Program-made: the position numbers and the translations under genes | Part shown: positions 8,953 to 17,938 of the stretch, piece after piece | Layout of the letters: every line of letters starts with the position of its first letter | Numbering within the stretch: position 1 is the stretch's first letter | The notes under the pieces: generated by a model | Database searches by the model: none | Seen by the model: only the letters and a program-made list of their open reading frames with translations | Told to the model about the DNA's origin: nothing | Assembly: GCA_029778615.1 (NCBI GenBank) | Contig: JAKOPZ010000328.1 | Location: 1-49,161 of the forward strand | DNA length: 49,161 nucleotides | Source: Chloroflexota bacterium | GTDB lineage: Bacteria > Chloroflexota > Anaerolineae > UBA4142 > SHND01 | Direction: 5' to 3'

Positions 8953-10143
8953 TTATCCTTTGACGAGAATCAATTCGCGCTGCGGCGGCGCGAGCCATTC
9001 GACGCCGTCTTGGGTCACCAACACATCTTCTTCCAGTCCGATATACCCCGCGTCCGTTTGCACGCCGAGTTCGATGGTATACACCTGATTTTCTTCGACG
9101 ACGCCATACGGTGTATCGCCGTAACGTTCCCAACGCGGGAGCAAGCCCGTGCCGCCGTCATGCACCGCGCGTCCGACTTGATGCCCTAGCCCGTGTTGAT
9201 ATTCGGGGTATCCTTCGCTCGTAATCACTTCACGCGCGAGCGCGTCCACTTCCCAACCCATTACGCCGGGTCGCAAAATTTTTGCCGCTTCTTGAATCGT
9301 TTTCGCCACCGCGTTGAACGCGTGAACCAGATGCGCGGGCGCTTGTGTTTCCCCCGGTTTCAACACATACCACATGCGCTGCAAATCGGAACAGTAGCCG
9401 TTTTGCTTGATGCCAAAATCAATATGCACCAAATGTCCGGGCTCGACTTGCAAATCGCCCGGACCTGCGTGTCCCGCCGACGAATGGGGTCCGGTGTTCA
9501 CAGCGGGGCATTGGTCCCACGCCCACGCGGTGCCGACATTCCATTCATCACAGCGCGCGTGAAAATGCTGCGCGATTTGTTTTTCAGAGAGTCCGGGTTC
9601 GAGCAGCGCGGTCGTTTCGTCAAACAGAATTAATGTGCGGTCAATCGCGTCGCGAATACGCGTTATTTCTTCCGGCGTCTTGCTGCCGCGCAGACGCGAC
9701 AGAATCGGGTCGGCGGAGATAAAGCGTTGCGCGTATGGCGTGCCCTGAAAAATCTTTTGCAGGGTGAGAAACATGCCGTGCGAAAGTCCGTCTGCGTTTG
9801 GGTTGCTGACGGAATAATTGAGCGCAATGTGCTGCGGGTCGAGCGCGGCAATTTTTTCGCGCAACAGTTCGCTGATGCCCTGTACGTACGAATGGACCTC
9901 TGTGTACCAACCGCGCTTGCGATATTCGTCGTCATCGCCTTGACCGACCATCGCGATGCGGTCGCCGTTTTTGGTGAGGAGCATCGCGGACTGCCACACC
10001 ACCATTCCCGGCGCGAGCAATTCCCACGCGCGTTCCGGCGTCTCTTCGGTCTCGCGCGCAAAGATGAGCCACGCGTCAATATCGAGCGCTTGCAAAATTT
10101 GATTCGCCTGTGCGAGTTTTTCGAGTTGTAACATGTGCTGCAT
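8953..10143 (-). CDS. M24 family metallopeptidase (Xaa-Pro dipeptidase-like)
   Basis: About 396 residues from the start at 10143 (ATG at 10134 is also possible; an upstream ATG at 10179 lies in repetitive DNA). The N-terminal half is a creatinase-like domain. The C-terminal pita-bread domain shows the metal ligands: Asp in HIDFG, Asp in YCSDLQR, His in GLGHQVGRAVHD, Glu in TIELGV and Glu in GLEEDV. This is consistent with a dinuclear-metal aminopeptidase P/prolidase or a relative acting on other small peptides. It is cytoplasmic, as no signal is seen. The gene follows a DUF1028 gene in the same direction, separated by an inverted-repeat spacer. Confidence 0.92.
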   Translation of the reverse strand: MQHMLQLEKLAQANQILQALDIDAWLIFARETEETPERAWELLAPGMVVWQSAMLLTKNGDRIAMVGQGDDDEYRKRGWYTEVHSYVQGISELLREKIAALDPQHIALNYSVSNPNADGLSHGMFLTLQKIFQGTPYAQRFISADPILSRLRGSKTPEEITRIRDAIDRTLILFDETTALLEPGLSEKQIAQHFHARCDEWNVGTAWAWDQCPAVNTGPHSSAGHAGPGDLQVEPGHLVHIDFGIKQNGYCSDLQRMWYVLKPGETQAPAHLVHAFNAVAKTIQEAAKILRPGVMGWEVDALAREVITSEGYPEYQHGLGHQVGRAVHDGGTGLLPRWERYGDTPYGVVEENQVYTIELGVQTDAGYIGLEEDVLVTQDGVEWLAPPQRELILVKG

Positions 10144-10210
10144 TGAGCATCGAGGGCTGGGCAATGAGAAAAAAATCATTTCCTCTCAATGCTCAAGGCT
10201 CATTGCTCAT
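10136..10210. repeat. Inverted short repeats of the word TGAGCAATG/CATTGCTCA
   Basis: The spacer between the DUF1028 and M24 genes has ATTGAGCATCGAG...GGCAATGAG on one side of an A-rich centre and CTCAATGCTCAAGGCTCATTGCTCAT on the other. The two halves are roughly complementary and could form a hairpin. It overlaps the DUF1028 stop codon and possible M24 start codons. Confidence 0.6.
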
Positions 10211-11073
10211 CCCTTTCCAAATCTCTCTCTCAAAAATTTCAACACCACTGTATCAATGAATGGTCCCTCTTGCAAGCGTTCTTCTAAATTTTCGACGCCG
10301 CCAAATTTTCGAAACGCTTTTTGCGACGCGTCATCCCACACGCCGTTCACTTGTACGTCATAGCCGCGTTTTGCCATGATGCTTTGCAATTCGCGCGCGA
10401 CGGTTTCGTCAATCGCAAGTAAATCTTCGGGGCGCGATTTGTCGAGATAGAGAAAATGCAAATCGAGCAAACGTTTCAATTCCTCAATCGGCATCGCGTG
10501 GTCGTCCACGCGCAAATCGAGATAGCGGTCGTTAAAACCGCCATAACCGCCGTTCGCGCGCACCACGAGCAACGCGGCGGATTCTTGCCCGCGCGCATCG
10601 CCGCCCGCCGCTTGTCCCGCCGCGAGCGCGCGAAGCATCCGTTCCGCCAAACTGCCTGATGTTCGTTCAAACGTTTCCGCGAGCGCGTCCACCACCGCCG
10701 CGCCGACGAGAATGTTGCCCTGCACGGCGAAATTTTTTCCCGTGCGTCCGCCCGCCCAATCCGAACATTCGCTGCCGGTAAAGGTGTACGCGCGTCCCTG
10801 CGCGTCCACAATGCCAAACTGCCGCTGTGCCGCTTGCGCGTCCGTTGCGGTGAGCGCGCTGCCCACTTGGTCGGGCGACATGCCTTGATTGAGCATTTCG
10901 AGTCCGCGCGGACCGTACGAGGTGTTCGCCCAACTCTGCGTCGCCATCGCGCCGACGCCCGCTTGCGCCCACGGCACGACAGAACCGACCGCGAGAAATT
11001 TGGACGCGACGGCAATGCCAAGGTCGCCGTTGGCAGAGTCATACGCGACGAGGGAAAAGGTGGAGAGAGTCAT
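10207..11073 (-). CDS. DUF1028 family protein (Ntn-hydrolase-like)
   Basis: 288 residues. TFSLVAYDSANGDLGIAVASKFLAVGSVVPWAQAGVGAMATQ is the DUF1028 N-terminus, whose fold resembles the Ntn-hydrolases; members are often clustered with amino-acid or peptide metabolism. The last 80 residues (LLDLHFLYLDKSRPEDLLAID...) look like the peptidoglycan-binding-like domain often attached to DUF1028. The enzymatic role is unproven. There is no clear Shine-Dalgarno; the start is set by the conserved N-terminus. The peptidase gene follows. Confidence 0.88.
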   Translation of the reverse strand: MTLSTFSLVAYDSANGDLGIAVASKFLAVGSVVPWAQAGVGAMATQSWANTSYGPRGLEMLNQGMSPDQVGSALTATDAQAAQRQFGIVDAQGRAYTFTGSECSDWAGGRTGKNFAVQGNILVGAAVVDALAETFERTSGSLAERMLRALAAGQAAGGDARGQESAALLVVRANGGYGGFNDRYLDLRVDDHAMPIEELKRLLDLHFLYLDKSRPEDLLAIDETVARELQSIMAKRGYDVQVNGVWDDASQKAFRKFGGVENLEERLQEGPFIDTVVLKFLRERFGKG

Positions 11074-11130
11074 TGAGATTGGAATTTAGAGTGAAACGTC
11101 AAATATAAAACGTGAAACGCGGAACGTCCT

Positions 11131-11493
11131 TCAAATTGGCAAGCGACGGACGCGAATGGTTCTTTCACTTACGCTGATGATTGCACCCTCCTGCAAGGCA
11201 TCGCTATGTTCTTGAATCACGCGTAACAAATAACCATTCACGTTATCAGGACGCATATCATTCAAGCGGAACAAAATGACGCTCGGAAGCGGCGCATGAC
11301 TTGCGGCGAGCAAATCACCAAAGTCAGTATCGTTTGTAAGAATAACGGAACTTTCCGAACGCGCCTTGGACAAGATTTCATCATCGGGCAGTCGTTCCAA
11401 TTCCTCATCCAGCAATCGTTTGGCTTGATAGCCGCGCTCGGTCAGGTATTTAATTGTTCGAGGCGAAATGCCCATGTTCCCAAGAAACTTCAT
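11131..11493 (-). CDS. DUF5615 family PIN-like protein (putative toxin)
   Basis: 120 residues. MKFLGNMGISPRTIKYLTERG, then LPDDEILSKA, VILTNDTDFGDL and VILFRL are the hallmark order of DUF5615 proteins, a PIN-like nuclease group that forms pairs with DUF433 proteins. The acidic residues of LTNDTDFG would sit at the PIN-like active site. Its start ATG overlaps the stop codon of the DUF433 gene (TCAT at 11490-11493), so the two are translationally coupled. Its action as an RNase is an inference from the PIN-like fold. Confidence 0.85.
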   Translation of the reverse strand: MKFLGNMGISPRTIKYLTERGYQAKRLLDEELERLPDDEILSKARSESSVILTNDTDFGDLLAASHAPLPSVILFRLNDMRPDNVNGYLLRVIQEHSDALQEGAIISVSERTIRVRRLPI

Positions 11494-11726
11494 GCCGGCT
11501 CTGGCTCAAGAAATTCAACACGCTCTTCCGCCAACCGCTCTGCATATCTGACTGCTTGGTAAATATCTTCAAGTTCAAGCGGCGGATAATCCCTGACAAT
11601 TTCTTCCGGGGTCATTCGGTTTGACAACAAATTCAAAATGAGCGCCACTGTAATCCGCATTCCGCGAATGCACGCGCGCCCGCCCATAATGTGGGGGTCA
11701 AAAGTGATTCGGTCTAAACCTTGCAT
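11490..11726 (-). CDS. DUF433 family protein (putative antitoxin)
   Basis: 78 residues from ATG at 11726 (the frame runs open to 11804 without a better start). ITFDPHIMGGRACIRGMRITVALIL and MTPEEIVRDYPPLELEDIYQAVRYAE are diagnostic of DUF433, a small winged-helix-like domain, here in the antitoxin position before a DUF5615 gene. An AGAGAG lies before the start. In other systems such proteins bind the operon promoter and neutralise the PIN-like partner; here that is inferred. Confidence 0.85.
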   Translation of the reverse strand: MQGLDRITFDPHIMGGRACIRGMRITVALILNLLSNRMTPEEIVRDYPPLELEDIYQAVRYAERLAEERVEFLEPEPA

Positions 11727-11818
11727 GGAATAACTCTCTTTCCGTTTTGCGTTGCGCGCCAAAACTATATCACACTTTTTCAAACCTGATTCGTCCGATA
11801 TCACCTGTCAGGTCAACA

Positions 11819-13891
11819 TTACGGCTGCTTTGCCTGTCCCGAATCGGGGTCGAGCATCAAACCGGATTCGTCCACCGCTTCAAAATCGGAACCTTTCACC
11901 TGACGCAGTTCGCTCACGAGCGCGTCATTGTCCCAGCGTTCGTCGGGCGCGCCGTTGAGATACCAATTACTACCATTGTCCGCGAGAAACATGCCGTATT
12001 TTTTCAACGCGTTGAGAATCACTTGCGTCTGTGTCGAGTAAGGCGAGACATCGAAGGATGCTTTCAAGCGAAAACGCTGTCCGAGCGGCGGCACATTCGG
12101 ATTCGTAATGTCCGATGCTTTATGCCGGGCGGGCCAAATATATTCGCCGCGCGTTTGGCTCGCGGTAAAACGCAGCGCGTGTTGGATTGCGCCGGCTGCT
12201 GCTTCGTCATAGCGCGCGAGCAGCGCGGTCATCGGCAAACCCGCCGCGTCCGCGCTCGTCCATCCCGCCGGACGCAGCGCGTTCGATTTCAAATCCCAAA
12301 TCGCGCCCGAGCCCGCTTTCCATTTGCCGCGTTTGTTTTTGCGCGCGGCGAACAATTCATACAACAGGCATTTCTTTTTTTGCACGAGCAGAATGTGACG
12401 GTCCGAACCGCCCTCGATTTTTGGATTCGACGGAATGGGGTACGGACCCTTGTCGCTTTCGTCTCGGTACTGAAAACGCACGGGCAGCAGCGGCTGCCTT
12501 TTGGGAACGATGTTGTACGGAATCCCAATCGGCGCGCCGTCCCACAAGCCCGCGCCAAAATCGGGATGCATTCCGATTTGGCTGCCGATGGATTGAATGT
12601 ACGCATTCGAGTTGGCATCTACAGGCAGTGTATCAATCGGCGTATTGAAAATGCTGTCGAACGGAAACACATTGCAGTTCGCGATTTTCGGAGATGGATT
12701 TGGATTGGGCGTTTTGCTCGGGGCAGCCGTCGGCGGCGCGTTGGTCGCGGTGCGCGTGGGCGTACGCGTAAAGGTTGCCGATGCTTGAGAGGTTGATGTG
12801 CGCGTTTCGGTACGCGTTGGGGTGAACGTTGCGGCGAACGTTCCGGTACGCGTCGGCGTGCGCGTAGGGGGGGGAGAATTTCCGTTTTGTTGCGCTTCGC
12901 CCGAATCGGCGTTGACCATTAACGCGGATTCATCCACCGCTTCAAAGTTGTAACCGTGAACGTACACTTGCAAATCATGCAAATCGTCATCATCCCACCG
13001 CGAGTCAGGCGCGCCGGAAAGATAAAAGCCTGTGCCGTTATCGGCGACGAACATGCCGTACTGCTTGAGCGTTCGCAAAATCACCTTGTTCGATTCCGAA
13101 AAGCCCGAAATATCAAAATCATTTTTCAGCCGAAACCGCAGACCCATGGGCGGGTCGTTGACGTCGGTGCTGGTGTTGGTGAGATGCCGCGCGGGCCACA
13201 CGTAATCTTCATACGCTTGCGGCACGGTGAAACGCAGCGCGTGGTGAATCACACCATCGCCGTTCAACGCCGCCTGCACCTCGTCGTATTTCACCAGTCC
13301 GGGCAATATCGCCAGTCCTGCCGCGTCCGCGCTCGTCCACCCGGCGGGGCGCAGCGCGTTCGAGTCCAAATCAAACATCGCGCCGTACGCGCGCCAACTG
13401 CCGTTCGCGTTCGGGTACGCTTTGTACAATTCAAACAGTTTGCAGTCGCCTTGCCGCACAATCAACAAATGTCGGTCATCACTGCTGCTCATGCCGCCTT
13501 CGACTATCGCGTCCGTCGGAATCGGATACGCACCGGGGTCGGCTTCGTTGCCATACGGCGTCAATGTAACGGCGACCACAGGTTGATTCGTTGGCACGAC
13601 AAGATACGGAATTCCATTTGGCGCGTGATTCCATTCGGTCCCGAAATCGGGATGCAGTCCGTTGTTGGCACCGATGTGATTGATAAAATTTTCCGAGTTG
13701 GGATGCGGCGCGAGAGAATCAATACGCGTGTTCCAGATATTGTTCGCGGGGAACACTGCACAATTGCCCACATCGGCAAGGACGTTACGCGCGCGCGCGG
13801 CAAACAACACCGCGACCGCGAGCAAACATGCCAGCGCGGCGTACGCGAACCGCACGCGATTCGATTGGGGAAGGAGCTGTTGATTTTGCAT
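11819..13891 (-). CDS. Secreted protein with a tandemly duplicated uncharacterised domain and a Thr/Pro/Arg linker
   Basis: 690 residues from ATG at 13891. A signal peptide (hydrophobic residues 15-32, cleavage likely after LADV) leads to two copies of a roughly 285-residue domain (about 43-330 and 405-690), joined by a low-complexity linker of TPTRT-type repeats. Both copies share GIPY, a YPIP block, SNALRPAGWTSADAAGL, HALRFT, a WPARH block, RFRLK and YGMF.ADNG...YL.GAPD.RWD, and both end in FEAVDES.LM. I do not recognise a characterised family. Invariant Asp, His and Arg residues suggest a ligand site or an enzyme. The longer frame to 13975 is rejected because it runs into the terminator of the next gene. 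Confidence 0.8.
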   Translation of the reverse strand: MQNQQLLPQSNRVRFAYAALACLLAVAVLFAARARNVLADVGNCAVFPANNIWNTRIDSLAPHPNSENFINHIGANNGLHPDFGTEWNHAPNGIPYLVVPTNQPVVAVTLTPYGNEADPGAYPIPTDAIVEGGMSSSDDRHLLIVRQGDCKLFELYKAYPNANGSWRAYGAMFDLDSNALRPAGWTSADAAGLAILPGLVKYDEVQAALNGDGVIHHALRFTVPQAYEDYVWPARHLTNTSTDVNDPPMGLRFRLKNDFDISGFSESNKVILRTLKQYGMFVADNGTGFYLSGAPDSRWDDDDLHDLQVYVHGYNFEAVDESALMVNADSGEAQQNGNSPPPTRTPTRTGTFAATFTPTRTETRTSTSQASATFTRTPTRTATNAPPTAAPSKTPNPNPSPKIANCNVFPFDSIFNTPIDTLPVDANSNAYIQSIGSQIGMHPDFGAGLWDGAPIGIPYNIVPKRQPLLPVRFQYRDESDKGPYPIPSNPKIEGGSDRHILLVQKKKCLLYELFAARKNKRGKWKAGSGAIWDLKSNALRPAGWTSADAAGLPMTALLARYDEAAAGAIQHALRFTASQTRGEYIWPARHKASDITNPNVPPLGQRFRLKASFDVSPYSTQTQVILNALKKYGMFLADNGSNWYLNGAPDERWDNDALVSELRQVKGSDFEAVDESGLMLDPDSGQAKQP

Positions 13892-13952
13892 AAATGGATT
13901 GTAGCGACAAGCGGCGCGAAAAAAAATATGACCTTTGGACGGCGCGTAAAAT

Positions 13953-13985
13953 AAAAAAACGCCCTGCTCGGTCATGCAGGGCGTT
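13953..13985 (-). terminator. Intrinsic terminator after the Flp pilin gene
   Basis: On the minus strand AACGCCCTGC, an eight-base loop and GCAGGGCGTT form a perfect 10-bp stem (13958-13985) followed by a run of T (13953-13959). Confidence 0.85.
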
Positions 13986-14012
13986 AAACGGACGAATACG
14001 GCGCCGAAGGAA

Positions 14013-14174
14013 TTACGTTCCGGCTAAACCGTTGGTGACACGGCTGAAAACGTTGCCGATTTGTGGTCCCATAATCGCCAAAATTGCGATTACGACGAGC
14101 GCCACCAAGACAAGAATCAGTGCATACTCGACCAATCCCTGTCCTTCTTCGTCCCGGCGAGGCAGATAAAGCAT
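14013..14174 (-). CDS. flp: Flp-type IVb pilin
   Basis: 53 residues. A short charged leader ends in EEGQ, followed by GLVEYALILVLVALVVIAILAIMG, the classic Flp/Fap prepilin: cleavage after Gly, Glu+5 and one long hydrophobic helix. It is the structural subunit of tight-adherence (Tad) pili at the cell surface. An AGGAGG lies six bases before the ATG at 14174; the longer frame to 14324 lacks support. No tad assembly genes are present, so assembly machinery must be elsewhere. A strong terminator follows, so the gene is monocistronic. Confidence 0.92.
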   Translation of the reverse strand: MLYLPRRDEEGQGLVEYALILVLVALVVIAILAIMGPQIGNVFSRVTNGLAGT

Positions 14175-14403
14175 AAGAAACCTCCTGAATAATAGGTGAC
14201 CGGAAGTCCGCGTCACTATAACATTTGGCAAAACGCGTTGGCAATAGGAGTTCCGTACTTGCGGCTTGTTCAACATGACTGCGTCAGGTGAATGGAAATT
14301 TGTTGTGAACATAGTTCGCCGCAACGCATAGCAAATTAGACGTGCGTGGAATCGCGCGAATCCTCGTCTCCAAATCTGAAATGGAGGCGCCGCGCGCGAT
14401 GGA

Positions 14404-14456
14404 TTGACAAAGAGTGAAAAGCATCATACAAGTTGTTACACTTGTTATGTACAAGT
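14404..14456 (+). promoter_or_regulatory. Promoter and alternating CAAGT/ACTTG operator before the aldolase gene
   Basis: TTGACA (14404-14409), a 17-base spacer and TACAAG (14427-14432) form a plausible promoter. Overlapping it, ACAAGT (14428), ACTTGT (14440) and ACAAGT (14451) alternate, giving two interlocking inverted repeats with 6- and 5-base centres. This looks like a repressor site. Confidence 0.45.
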
Positions 14457-14528
14457 TTTCAAACGACTGCCGAGATTTCCCGAAATGCGCGAAAATAACG
14501 TCGTCAAAAATTCCTCTCGAGGTGGACC

Positions 14529-15287
14529 ATGATTCGCGAAAATAAAACCAAAGCGAAATTGCGCCGCGGCGACACCGTGTTTGGCTTGATTTCGTTGAGC
14601 GCCGACCCGCTGCTCGCGGAATGGTGCGGACTCGTCGGCTTTGATTTCTATATGCTCGACGCCGAACACGGCGCGATTACGGTAATGCAAGCGGAAAATA
14701 TCGTGCGCGCATGTGAAAGCGTGGGCATCACGCCGCTCATTCGCCTTGGACAATTCGACCCGAAACTGATTTTGAAATATCTCGATATCGGGATGTTGGG
14801 CATTATGCAGCCGGGTCTCAAAAATGCCGACGAAGTCCAAATCCTCGTGAACGCAGTGCGCTATCCGCCGCGCGGCACACGCGGGCTGGGACCTTCGCGC
14901 GCCAACGATTTTTTCATGGGACAGATGGCGCAAGCCGAGTATGTGGAATTTGCAAACTCGCAGATGCTCGTGCTGCCGCAATTTGAAGAACCGGAAATGT
15001 ATGCGGAGTTGAACGCGATTGTGCATATTGAAGGCGTGGATGGCATTTGTATCGGACCGCGCGATTTGGCGTTGGCGATGGGCTATCCCGACGGGGCGGA
15101 CCATCGCGAGGTGCAAGACTTGATTCAAGAAGCCACCGCGCTCGCGCGCGGCGCGAACATTGCCGTTGGCATTCCCGCGTCCACCGGCGAACTCGCACAG
15201 CGGCACATTCAACGCGGCGCAAATATCATTCTCGTTTCGACGCATTCGTTAATGCAGCAAGGCGCGAAAGATTTTTTGAACGGCTAA
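14529..15287 (+). CDS. HpcH/HpaI family class II aldolase
   Basis: 252 residues. FYMLDAEHGAITVMQAENIVRACE (His of the EHG motif), TPLIRLG (catalytic Arg), LPQFEEPEM (metal Glu) and VDGICIGPRDLALAMG (metal Asp) are the class II pyruvate aldolase active-site set. Relatives cleave 2-keto-3-deoxy acids such as 4-hydroxy-2-oxoheptanedioate or 2-keto-3-deoxy-L-rhamnonate to pyruvate and an aldehyde; the exact substrate is not visible. The GAGGTGG before the ATG is a good ribosome site. The downstream kinase-like and fucosidase genes are close and in the same direction, hinting at deoxysugar use. Confidence 0.92.
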   Translation: MIRENKTKAKLRRGDTVFGLISLSADPLLAEWCGLVGFDFYMLDAEHGAITVMQAENIVRACESVGITPLIRLGQFDPKLILKYLDIGMLGIMQPGLKNADEVQILVNAVRYPPRGTRGLGPSRANDFFMGQMAQAEYVEFANSQMLVLPQFEEPEMYAELNAIVHIEGVDGICIGPRDLALAMGYPDGADHREVQDLIQEATALARGANIAVGIPASTGELAQRHIQRGANIILVSTHSLMQQGAKDFLNG

Positions 15288-15315
15288 AGATTGGTGGTGC
15301 CGTGCCGATACGCAA

Positions 15316-16377
15316 ATGCCGACAGCCCGCGTGCGGCGAATTCTGTCAAACAGCGATGCGCAAATGGAAACGACCTTCCGAACGCTCTGGCAAGACGCGG
15401 CATGGATTGCGGAAGCGCACGCGTGGATTCATTCACAACTCCGCACACATGCTATTCATTTGACGGACGCGATAGAGACTCTTCAAACGCATCCGTGGGG
15501 TTTGATGATGCGCGTGCCGACGGACGCGGGCAATTTATTTTTCAAAGCGATTGCGCCGACGTGGAGTTTTGAAGCCGCATTGACGCAGGCGTTGGCAACG
15601 TGGCAGCCCGACGATGTGCCGCAACTCATCGCGGTAGATACCGTGCGCGGTTGGCTGCTCATGCGCGACAGCGGCGCGCGGTTGCGTGAATTGATTCGTT
15701 CGACGCGCGACATGTCAGCATGGTTGGAAATCTTGCCGCAGTACGCGCGTTTGCAAATCGCTTTGGCAACACGGCGCGCAGAAATTTTAAGGTTTGGCAC
15801 GCCCGACCATCGTTTGGAAACGCTGCCCGCGCAGTATCAAGAGATGCTCGCGAATCGCGAGCTTTTGTATCTCGACCAAGAGAATGGTTTGGCGACGGAC
15901 GAGTACAAACAATTGCAACAGCTTGCGCCGCAATTTGAAGCATGGTGTGAGGAATTGCGCGCCGCGCCGATTCCTGAATCGCTCGAACACGGCGATTTTC
16001 ACGACGCGAACATTTTTGTTGAAGGAACAAAATATCGTTTCAGCGATTGGGGGGATGCGTGCGTGGCGCATCCATTTTTTTCGATGCGCGTTGTTTTGGT
16101 GAGCGTGGAAAATAGTTTGAACTTGCCCGACTATTCTCCTGCAAGCAAACCACTGCGCGACGCATATTTGGACGCGTGGCGCGAATTTGGTTCGCGTGAA
16201 ACATTGCAAGAAATTTTTCGACTCGCCTTTCGTATCGCTCAAGTATCGGGCGCACTCAAGTGGTATCGGCAGATGGAGGTGACGCCGCCTGATTTGCGCG
16301 ATGAATATCGGCACGGCGTTCCGAGTTTGCTCAAGGATTTTTTGCACGCCGATTTGGAAAAATATCCGTACGCGTAA
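15316..16377 (+). CDS. Aminoglycoside phosphotransferase-like kinase (APH family)
   Basis: Up to 353 residues; ATG at 15364 is an equally good start, and neither has a clear ribosome site. The Brenner motif LEHGDFHDANIFV and the metal site FSDWGDACVAHPFFS are both intact, so an active kinase of the choline/aminoglycoside kinase fold is expected. The N-terminal lobe is short and divergent. Substrates in this family range from antibiotics to sugars and amino alcohols. Given the aldolase upstream (28-base gap) and fucosidase downstream (50-base gap), a metabolic small-molecule substrate is more likely than an antibiotic. That is an inference. Confidence 0.85.
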   Translation: MPTARVRRILSNSDAQMETTFRTLWQDAAWIAEAHAWIHSQLRTHAIHLTDAIETLQTHPWGLMMRVPTDAGNLFFKAIAPTWSFEAALTQALATWQPDDVPQLIAVDTVRGWLLMRDSGARLRELIRSTRDMSAWLEILPQYARLQIALATRRAEILRFGTPDHRLETLPAQYQEMLANRELLYLDQENGLATDEYKQLQQLAPQFEAWCEELRAAPIPESLEHGDFHDANIFVEGTKYRFSDWGDACVAHPFFSMRVVLVSVENSLNLPDYSPASKPLRDAYLDAWREFGSRETLQEIFRLAFRIAQVSGALKWYRQMEVTPPDLRDEYRHGVPSLLKDFLHADLEKYPYA

Positions 16378-16426
16378 AGCGTATGACAAATTTGAAATTT
16401 GTCGTACACCGCAAAGGACAACACAC

Positions 16427-17890
16427 ATGCTTTTCACCGCCACATGGGATTCGGTCAGTCAACACAATTTGCCGCAGTGGTACGACGATGCGAAATTTGG
16501 AATGTTCGTGCATTGGGGTTTGTATTCCGTTCCCGCGTGGTCGCCGACGGGATACAGCGCGATGCAAGTGGTGACGGGCAAAGCGCCTGCGACGTACCAC
16601 GACATTCCCGACGGCGCGTTTTATTTCAACAACCTGAATATCCCCGACAGCCAAACGCGCGCGTATCACGACAAAACGTACGGCGCGAATTTTGCGTACG
16701 ATGAATTTGTGCCAATGTTTAACGCGGCGATTGAAACATGGGACCCCGACGCGATGGCGGATTTTTTGCATGATTGCGGCGCGCGCTATGTCGTGTTGAC
16801 AACGAAACATCACGAAGGATTTTTGATGTGGCACGCGCGCACGCAAAATCCATTCAAACAAAATTATATGGCGACGCGCGATTTGCTCGGGGAATTGTCA
16901 AACGCGGTGCGCGCACGCGGAATGAAAATGGGCGCGTACTATTCCGGTGGATTCGATTGGACGTTCAACGCGACGCCGATTCGGGAATTGAGCGACGTGC
17001 TGCGCGCGATGCCGCAATCACCCGAATATGTCGCATATGTGCTCGCGCATCTGCACGATTTGATTGAACGCTACGAACCTGCGGTGTTGTGGAACGATAT
17101 TGGAATGCCCGCGCAATTGAATTTGCCGCAGCTCTTTGCCGATTATTACAACGCGGTGCCGGATGGCGTAGTAGATGACCGTTACGCGCAATACACGCTC
17201 GGCGACCTCACAAATGTTTTGACGAGTCCGCCGTTTGCGCGCTTGCTTTCGCAAATCATGGATAAGGAATTTGGCGGCGGCGCACCGCCTTCAACGGTCA
17301 AGCATTTTGATTTTAGTACACCCGAATACACAACCTATCACACCACCGTCGCGAAAAAATGGGAGGCGACGCGCGGCATCGGTCACTCGTTCGGTTACAA
17401 TCGCAACGAAACGCCCGACGATTACATGACCATTCCGCAATTGGTTCAATTCGTCGCCGATGTGGTGAGCAAAAATGGAAATGTTTTGTTGAATGTGGGA
17501 CCGCAAGCCGACGGGACGATTCCCCAAATTGAACAGGAACGCGTGCGCGGTTTGGGCGCGTGGTTAAAACAAAACGGTGAAGCGATTTATAACACGCGTC
17601 CGTGGACGCGCGCGGAAGGTACCGCGCAAGAGAATGGTAAAACTCTCGACGTGCGTTTCACGCGCAATGGAGAAAATTTGTACGCCATCGTTTTTGCCTC
17701 CGACACGCCGCGCGAAATTCGTTTGCAAGATGTGCAAGCGAATCAAGTACAAAATGTTTCGCTCATCGGTTCCGACGCGCCATTGACGTGGAACGCGCAA
17801 GACGCTGATGTCATTGTTGCGCTGCCGCCATTGTCCGAAATCAATCGCAATGCGTCAACATTCGCGTTGAAATTGACAATGAACGGGTGA
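16427..17890 (+). CDS. Alpha-L-fucosidase (GH29)
   Basis: 487 residues. The start block (WYDDAKFGMFVHWGLYSVPAW), VVLTTKHHEGF, MGAYYSGGFDW and LWNDIGMP are GH29 signatures; Asp224 in WND is the expected nucleophile of this retaining enzyme. The C-terminus has the extra beta-sandwich seen in the family. There is no signal peptide at the chosen ATG, which has AAAGGA upstream, so the enzyme is probably cytoplasmic and would act on imported fuco-oligosaccharides. The stop codon TGA falls in GGGTGAACAGGTGAC, the edge of an octamer array shared with the convergent protease gene. Confidence 0.95.
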   Translation: MLFTATWDSVSQHNLPQWYDDAKFGMFVHWGLYSVPAWSPTGYSAMQVVTGKAPATYHDIPDGAFYFNNLNIPDSQTRAYHDKTYGANFAYDEFVPMFNAAIETWDPDAMADFLHDCGARYVVLTTKHHEGFLMWHARTQNPFKQNYMATRDLLGELSNAVRARGMKMGAYYSGGFDWTFNATPIRELSDVLRAMPQSPEYVAYVLAHLHDLIERYEPAVLWNDIGMPAQLNLPQLFADYYNAVPDGVVDDRYAQYTLGDLTNVLTSPPFARLLSQIMDKEFGGGAPPSTVKHFDFSTPEYTTYHTTVAKKWEATRGIGHSFGYNRNETPDDYMTIPQLVQFVADVVSKNGNVLLNVGPQADGTIPQIEQERVRGLGAWLKQNGEAIYNTRPWTRAEGTAQENGKTLDVRFTRNGENLYAIVFASDTPREIRLQDVQANQVQNVSLIGSDAPLTWNAQDADVIVALPPLSEINRNASTFALKLTMNG

Positions 17891-17893
17891 ACA

Positions 17894-17938
17894 GGTGACA
17901 AGGTGACAAGGTGACTGTCACCCTGTCACCTTGTCACC
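17894..17938. repeat. GTGACAAG octamer array as a near-perfect hairpin between convergent genes
   Basis: Three direct octamers (17894-17915) face three inverted ones (17917-17938), one base apart and with one mismatch. The array lies between the fucosidase and protease stop codons and encodes the last residues of the protease (VGDKVTG and stop). It could act as a bidirectional terminator. Confidence 0.85.

Noticed and set aside
13892-13975. N-terminal extension of the duplicated-domain secreted protein
   Set aside because: It would be encoded by the terminator of the pilin gene and would bury the signal peptide.
15316-16377. Aminoglycoside resistance gene
   Set aside because: Only the general APH fold motifs are present, and the neighbours are sugar-metabolism genes. 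A resistance claim is not supported.
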